64,000 bases of DNA from Hermatobates lingyangjiaoensis. Lineage: Eukaryota; Arthropoda; Insecta; Hemiptera; Hermatobatidae. Below the pieces are notes generated by a model. The model did no database searches. It was given only the letters and a program-made list of their open reading frames with translations, and had not been told where the DNA came from. Location of the stretch: the NCBI GenBank assembly GCA_026182355.1, contig JAPFBL010001617.1, positions 4,881,001 to 4,945,000 on the forward strand, read 5' to 3'. Positions 58,636 through 64,000 of the stretch are shown here, piece after piece. The translations under genes and the position numbers were made by a program. The first letter of the stretch is position 1. Every line of letters begins with the position of its first letter.

Positions 58636-61344
58636 ATATACCTTGAATTGATGTTTCATTTATTTGTGTAAAAAAATGAATTTTTTTATTTTTGGATTAT
58701 TTTTTGTATTATTAAATATAGTTATTGTGTATACATCTCGATTCATGTTAGGAATACTATATCAAATGTCTGGACCATATAAGAATCTTTGTTTTCTTAT
58801 ATGGCTTAATAACAAGAAATTAATCTCTCAGAATCTTTCTAACGAAAAATTACCTTTGATCAACATTTTATTTGGCTGGTTTTTAAATAAAATAATTTAA
58901 AGAATGTAAAAAATATTTTGTAAAACTAATAAATTATTTACATGCATATTGTTAGTGCCACAGAGGTTAGTAACTAAGATATTATTATCAACCGTCATAC
59001 CTCGTCTATCGCTGGTGAAGTCGCCCGACCGGTGTCGCAATGGCTACATCATCAATGGGACTAATGCAACCTTCCAAAATCACGGATATAAATACCTGTT
59101 TTAACTCAATGGTGCCAATATATATGCCTAAATTTCCTACCAAACAGTTTTATTTTATTTTGTTTAATCTGTTTTTTGTCTTTTAAACTTTAAGTCGTCT
59201 CTGTCCTGTCCGTCCCCTAGACACGGGTGCCCATAAGTAACTTTACACTTGATATCACCGAAATGTAAAATTATTAACATACAATTAATTGTTGGGATTA
59301 CGTCACAATTACACTGTGTAAAATTCTAGCATAATCGAGAGTGCAATCTAGAGTACAGCTGACTTCAATATATCACTATAAGAGAACATTGTTCTCTCGG
59401 TTCGCTATACACATTCAAACTCGACTGTGCATCATTTAATCTTAGTTGAGAGTTAACTACCCTAATGGTATATCACAATTACATTGAGGAAAGAATTTTA
59501 TTTTGGAAAAGAGTTGTGGAGTGTGTGTTTAGCTATTCGAAGTTTTGGTGTACTGGACCCTATTCCTTTGAAGATGCAGTCACCTGGAAGATGGTAGAGA
59601 CAGCAAAATATATGTCTCCGAAATGAAATCTAACCTTTTTGTGTGGTCATTACATCGGTTTCCGACCTAGACTAATGAGACTACATCTACATGTTCTGAA
59701 GGCAGGATTCTCTCTAGAAGAAGAAGTGGTATTCGTGCGTCCAAGAATGACAAAATCTCAAAGTCTTTAGCTGCTGGTAGCATATAATGAAAGCTTGAAG
59801 TGAGCCTGGGTGAAGACCGCGTGACTGGTGCTCATGTGAAGGCTACCTGCCACCCCTCACTCTCACTGCCACTCTGTCACCTGTAGCTCCCACCATATTT
59901 TCTCCCACTCTTAATAATTGCAGAGTAAATTAAAAAAAATATATATAAAGGAAATGATAATTGCAGCTCTTACAATGGACAATCTATGAGAATAAGAAAA
60001 TCAGTCAACTCTGCTATGAGTTTAAAATGAATATTATCAAGCAGTGTGAAATCGAAGCGAATGTAAATATGATTAAATGATACCAGAAATATAAAATTAA
60101 ACAGTGATTCACTATTCATAAGAAAATAAAGTGAACTTCTTCTTGACAACTGAATAAAGTCCTCGACAGTTTCGAAGCCATTGATCCTAACGTGTTAAGG
60201 TCTACAAAAGTTGAATACACCATTCAAAACGTTGCACGTTGTCATCAAGTTATAAGGAAATAAAAAGTTAAAAAACTATTTAATAGAAAGCCAATGGGTG
60301 CCTCGGCGAGAAATCATAAGCCACTGCCAAACAGTATTGATGTCAGCCAAACTCCAGGGTGATGTTTCAATTTTAATTTTCAGTACTATTATTATAAACT
60401 TTTTGCAAACTGTAATGTTTGAATTATAAAACATTTAAACTATAAACAAAGTTTAAATTTAACAACACAGGGAGATATAAAATGTAAATAAAAAGTTATG
60501 AATGTTTCATACTTTAAAGGTCATTATACTTAAGTGTCTACATAAATATTGTTTTTCTTTAAACGCTATATTGTTTTTATCATTGTCAACCTTCTCAAAA
60601 CAAGAAAAAAGACTTATTTGCATAGCGATAAATATAATTAAATAAAGTTTAAATTTTAAATGCTTAAATTAATATGTACTTGACAATTTGTTAAATATTT
60701 CTCATTAAACTATCGATTTTAAAATGATTTTGATTTTTAATTACTTTCTTGGGCCGTAATTTCCATTCTTGACTAATTTAAATTAGAAGTAGTGAATGTA
60801 TTTCTTAAACGCCATCATGATTAAAGCCATCATAATCTAAATTTCTTTTAAAAATTAAAATATAATATTATAATTGAATGAATATGATGAAGAAAAATAA
60901 AGTAATAGAAAATGTAATTTTTTCTGGTCACGGCTGTCATTATAAGTATATATGTGTACAGCAGAATCTGTAGTTTATATCTTCAAGGAAACTACATTAA
61001 GCAGGTAATCAGCATGTTTATAATATTTCAGAAATTCAACATGATCTAAGGTCTAATATGACCATTTCAATATATGGTATAATAATAGTTTTTGAGTTTT
61101 ACACTATTGGATGAGGTAATACAAGACTAAAAAGGACAACTATTAATTTTCAGTCGTAGTCATAGTCAGATTTGTTTGACCCAGTTATAATTTTATTGTA
61201 AAATAATAAAAGAGGAAGTGCAAAATTCACCATTTCTTCTGATTCAAGCTTCACATTACTTAGGTTATCCATTACTGATGCGAATTGTAATAATATGTAA
61301 TATGTCATAATTTACAACTGATTCAAGTTTTGTTTAAAGATGCA
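58636..61344. other. A+T-rich spacer with no recognised gene
   Basis: The ORF at 58664-58900 (78 codons, with a hydrophobic N-terminal half) has no known relative and lies in very A+T-rich DNA, so it is probably chance. A mild G+C-rich patch lies at 59805-59900. Confidence 0.4.
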
Positions 61345-61500
61345 ATATATAAGTTGAATAGAGCAATTTTGTGAGACAAATCCATCGTACCATGGAACAG
61401 AAATTTATGTTTAATGGCGGTGATTTTTTACATGTAAAAATATTATTCCTCTTATATCTTATATAAGTCAAGAAATTATATAAATTTTTCCATTATACTT
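61345..61500 (+). repeat. Dispersed repeat shared with 25836-26010
   Basis: GACAAATCCATCGTACCATG and the following blocks match 25876 onward. Confidence 0.5.
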
Positions 61501-61629
61501 CTAAACATAAATTTATTTCAGTGAATTCTCTTCTAAAAAATTTCTAAGTCAATGTAAACAATACAAATAAATATCAATAAATTCGACAAGTATAGCAGGT
61601 TATCCGCTAATCTAAGATAAACAATAAGA

Positions 61630-62234
61630 ATTATAGCGTTATTGCTCTTTGCCGTAATTGAAATTAACGTGAATTTTTTTTATAAATTGTTAATTTATTG
61701 CTTAATTTTTTGGCAAATTTTCATGGTTTTTTAATGATCTGCTTAGCGTAAAAGAAACATTTTCTGAAAATAAAAAACTCTCACAGCCCTTTGGTAAACG
61801 TAATTTGAAAAAAATTATCTCATTCTCCAAATAAAGTTATATTTCCAGGTATATTTTCACTTTGATCTGTGAAACGGTATGACCTTTATCACTCACACAA
61901 GCTTTCAGATTGAATTATTAGTAGAATTTTTCCTCTTGTTTTAAAAATCTAAGGATATTTTTGGTTTATTGCTTTTGTAGCCACAAAGATAATACCAAAA
62001 TTTCAAGACTCTAGAATTACTAGTTTATGAGAAAAAAAAAATTGTCTAAAAACAGGTTTTTGGCAAAAAAAAAAGACTTTCTCGTCAACATAATTGCTCC
62101 AAAACAATAGGGCTCATCTACACTATGAGGTCCATTTACGTGTAAAATATCAAATTGATCTATCAAAGATTCTGGGCCTTAGCGTGGCCACAAACTTTGG
62201 ATATATACTCACCCACACACCACGCACTCACCTA

Positions 62235-62271
<37 letters not shown>

Positions 62272-62335
62272 TCAGACTCATCAAAAAAAACATCATAAAA
62301 CGACTTATGGGACCTCAAAACATGTAATTCCATAA
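61630..62335 (-). repeat. RepR dispersed repeat, copy 5, with microsatellite
   Basis: Collinear with copy 4. It ends (low coordinate) with TATAGCGTTATTGCTCTTTG and contains AAACGGTATGACC (61871) and ATTCTGGGCCTTAGCGTGGC (62169). A TCTCTC/CACACA microsatellite (62235-62272) occupies the GT-rich position of other copies. An ORF at 62094 is not coding. Confidence 0.7.
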
Positions 62336-64000
62336 AATATGTAGTACAGGCAATAAATATAGTATAAATAAAAATTAATGAATAAACATAAAAAAAGAAT
62401 TATAAATAAAAGTGAAAACAATATGTACTAATAAAAATGTCAAAGTAGAATTATAGACTCTTTTTACACTTAAATCCTAGTGTTTACAAAATTCTTTTAT
62501 AGTGAATTTTGTTTTGTTTTAAATTAGGGTAAGAGATGAGGTAAACTCAGAAGTCTGGAGTTGCATTCAATGCATTCTGAATTTATTCTTGATAAATGGA
62601 GCAGAAAAACTCTCATGATCGGTCGAGTTATTGTAAACAGTACCAGATCTTTGCACGTCTAGTACGCAATCTCGTCATATTTTCCCCTAGTATCTAGCCA
62701 TAAATTAATTAGTATACTTTTTTTCATCCAACTCTTATAAAGATTATCGATTAGAGAACGTTTGATCATTGATTATATACTTTACTTTTTAAGTATTATT
62801 ATATAATAAACAGTACATAATGCTTATTTATTAAATAAAATTATTTATATGTTCATGTTTTTACGCCAATACATTTATTTCTCGTACGTACTCCTTGGCG
62901 TGTTGAAACCACATCTTAGAGATGATCCCTAAGCATATCCGATTAAAGCCTATCACTTTCTTTAAACTTGAAACTTAATTTTATTGAGGTTTTCAATTAA
63001 GTTGAAAGTGCACTCGTGTTCGATTAATTCTAAAAGCATTAAACCCACCACTATTCAATGTGGTTTAAAATCAAATGAACCTTATCGAACACGCCTTTCT
63101 TTCTTTATGTATCCAGTCGTTATTGCTACTATCCTTTATAACATAACTAATTTTTGAAGACATAACAGCCATCTTACACAAGTACAAATTAACACTTTTG
63201 GTTATGTGGTAATATATAATTTTAATGAGTTTACTTATCATTAATTCTGAATCAAAAGTATTGCAAAAATTATTCCTTTTATTAAAATATTCAACAATTT
63301 TCATAAATAATCACCAAAAAATAATTATTAAACTTACACAGGGAAGTAAGATATAACTTAAAAATATTTGAAAAGGAATTAAATTCTTGATTAATGTAAA
63401 ATTTGTTGTAATTATTTTAGAACAAACTTAAAAATTAGGTATTGCAATTATGGATACAAACTCGAGAAGAATCAATGAAATGGTTTAAAACATGATATAT
63501 TTAAACATCCTTAGAGGACAGAATAGATGACGTTATATTTCACTGATATTCTCCTTTCATATTTAAAATTTTAATACAAATTATTAGCCCCCTATTCCAA
63601 TCTAACGAAGATTTGCTCATGTAATATGGCTCTCTCCAACACTGGATAAAATCGTACTCTTATCGTATACATCGTAACTTGAATGGCAGTAAATTACCAG
63701 TTGGTTTATTTACCAGAATAACTTCAACGATATAGACACTTCCTGAATGATTAAAGGAAAAATCTTAATTCCGTCGTCCTTTTCAGAATCCCCTACGACG
63801 ACCCAAGAGAAGATGGCAGAGAGATCTATTGGAAGGATAATCTGTGACTAAACATGAAACGAGTTGAAAAGTTGAACCAATTTTATTTTTTACTCTCATG
63901 TATCAAAGTCATCAGTGTTACTCTCATAACATATGCTCCTTAACGAAAATGTCCGTAGTTATATCAAATTGTTAAAAAAAATCCATCGTACTTTAACCAC
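62336..64000. other. A+T-rich spacer with no recognised gene
   Basis: Nothing recognised up to the window edge; the ORF at 63071-63304 (-) has no motif. Confidence 0.4.

Noticed and set aside
58664..58900. 78-codon ORF with a hydrophobic N-terminus as a possible membrane peptide
   Set aside because: Very A+T-rich sequence yields F/L/I-rich frames by chance; no family match and no supporting signals.

Overview
This is a eukaryotic, strongly A+T-rich window that reads as a transposon graveyard. I found no intact host gene, no tRNA or rRNA gene, and no prokaryotic signals such as ribosome binding sites or operons. The mix of Penelope-like elements (PLEs), BEL/Pao, Jockey-type non-LTR elements, rolling-circle Helitrons, pogo-type MITEs and long (GA)n, (TC)n and (AT)n microsatellites suggests an invertebrate animal, most likely an arthropod. 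The species cannot be fixed from the sequence. The window could be intergenic or lie inside very large introns.

Layout. 1-1.4 kb: 3' half of a Helitron (minus strand) followed by two repeat fragments. 2.8-3.5 kb: first copy of a ~0.7 kb unclassified repeat, called RepR here. 5.1-6.2 kb: BEL/Pao integrase remnant. 6.2-9.0 kb: a PLE cluster with a minus-strand copy (PLE-A), an inverted piece of its reverse transcriptase, another PLE-A tail, and a plus-strand PLE-B with a readable GIY-YIG endonuclease ORF. 13-19.7 kb: Helitron and RepR fragments, a TIR-bounded segment with G-tract repeats, and a non-LTR pol tail. 24.4-27.4 kb: a composite DNA transposon with matched TIRs and a duplicated target, holding Jockey and Helitron-helicase debris. 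27.4-28.5 kb: another PLE-A copy running into an 82-bp tandem array. 34-42 kb: Helitron pieces, two of them complete end to end. 43-47 kb: a dense cluster of PLE termini, a 64-bp-arm foldback, and a pogo-like MITE with TA target duplication. 52-62 kb: three more RepR copies, a second PLE-B copy and a large PLE-A palindrome.

The most notable theme is a set of short motifs resembling hammerhead ribozymes (CUGANGA box, hairpin, GAAA box, minimal stem III, UH cleavage site) at or near the ends of several PLE-like repeat families. The best two, at 17025-17063 (+) and 43222-43257 (-), keep nearly all catalytic core positions. Hammerhead motifs are an established feature of Penelope-like elements. 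What is unusual here is the number of different families in one window and a shared extra nucleotide between the CUGANGA box and stem II.

Family labels (PLE-A, PLE-B, RepR, R-tail) are mine and rest on visual comparison within this window. Most boundaries are approximate to +/-10-30 bases unless TIRs or Helitron ends are described.
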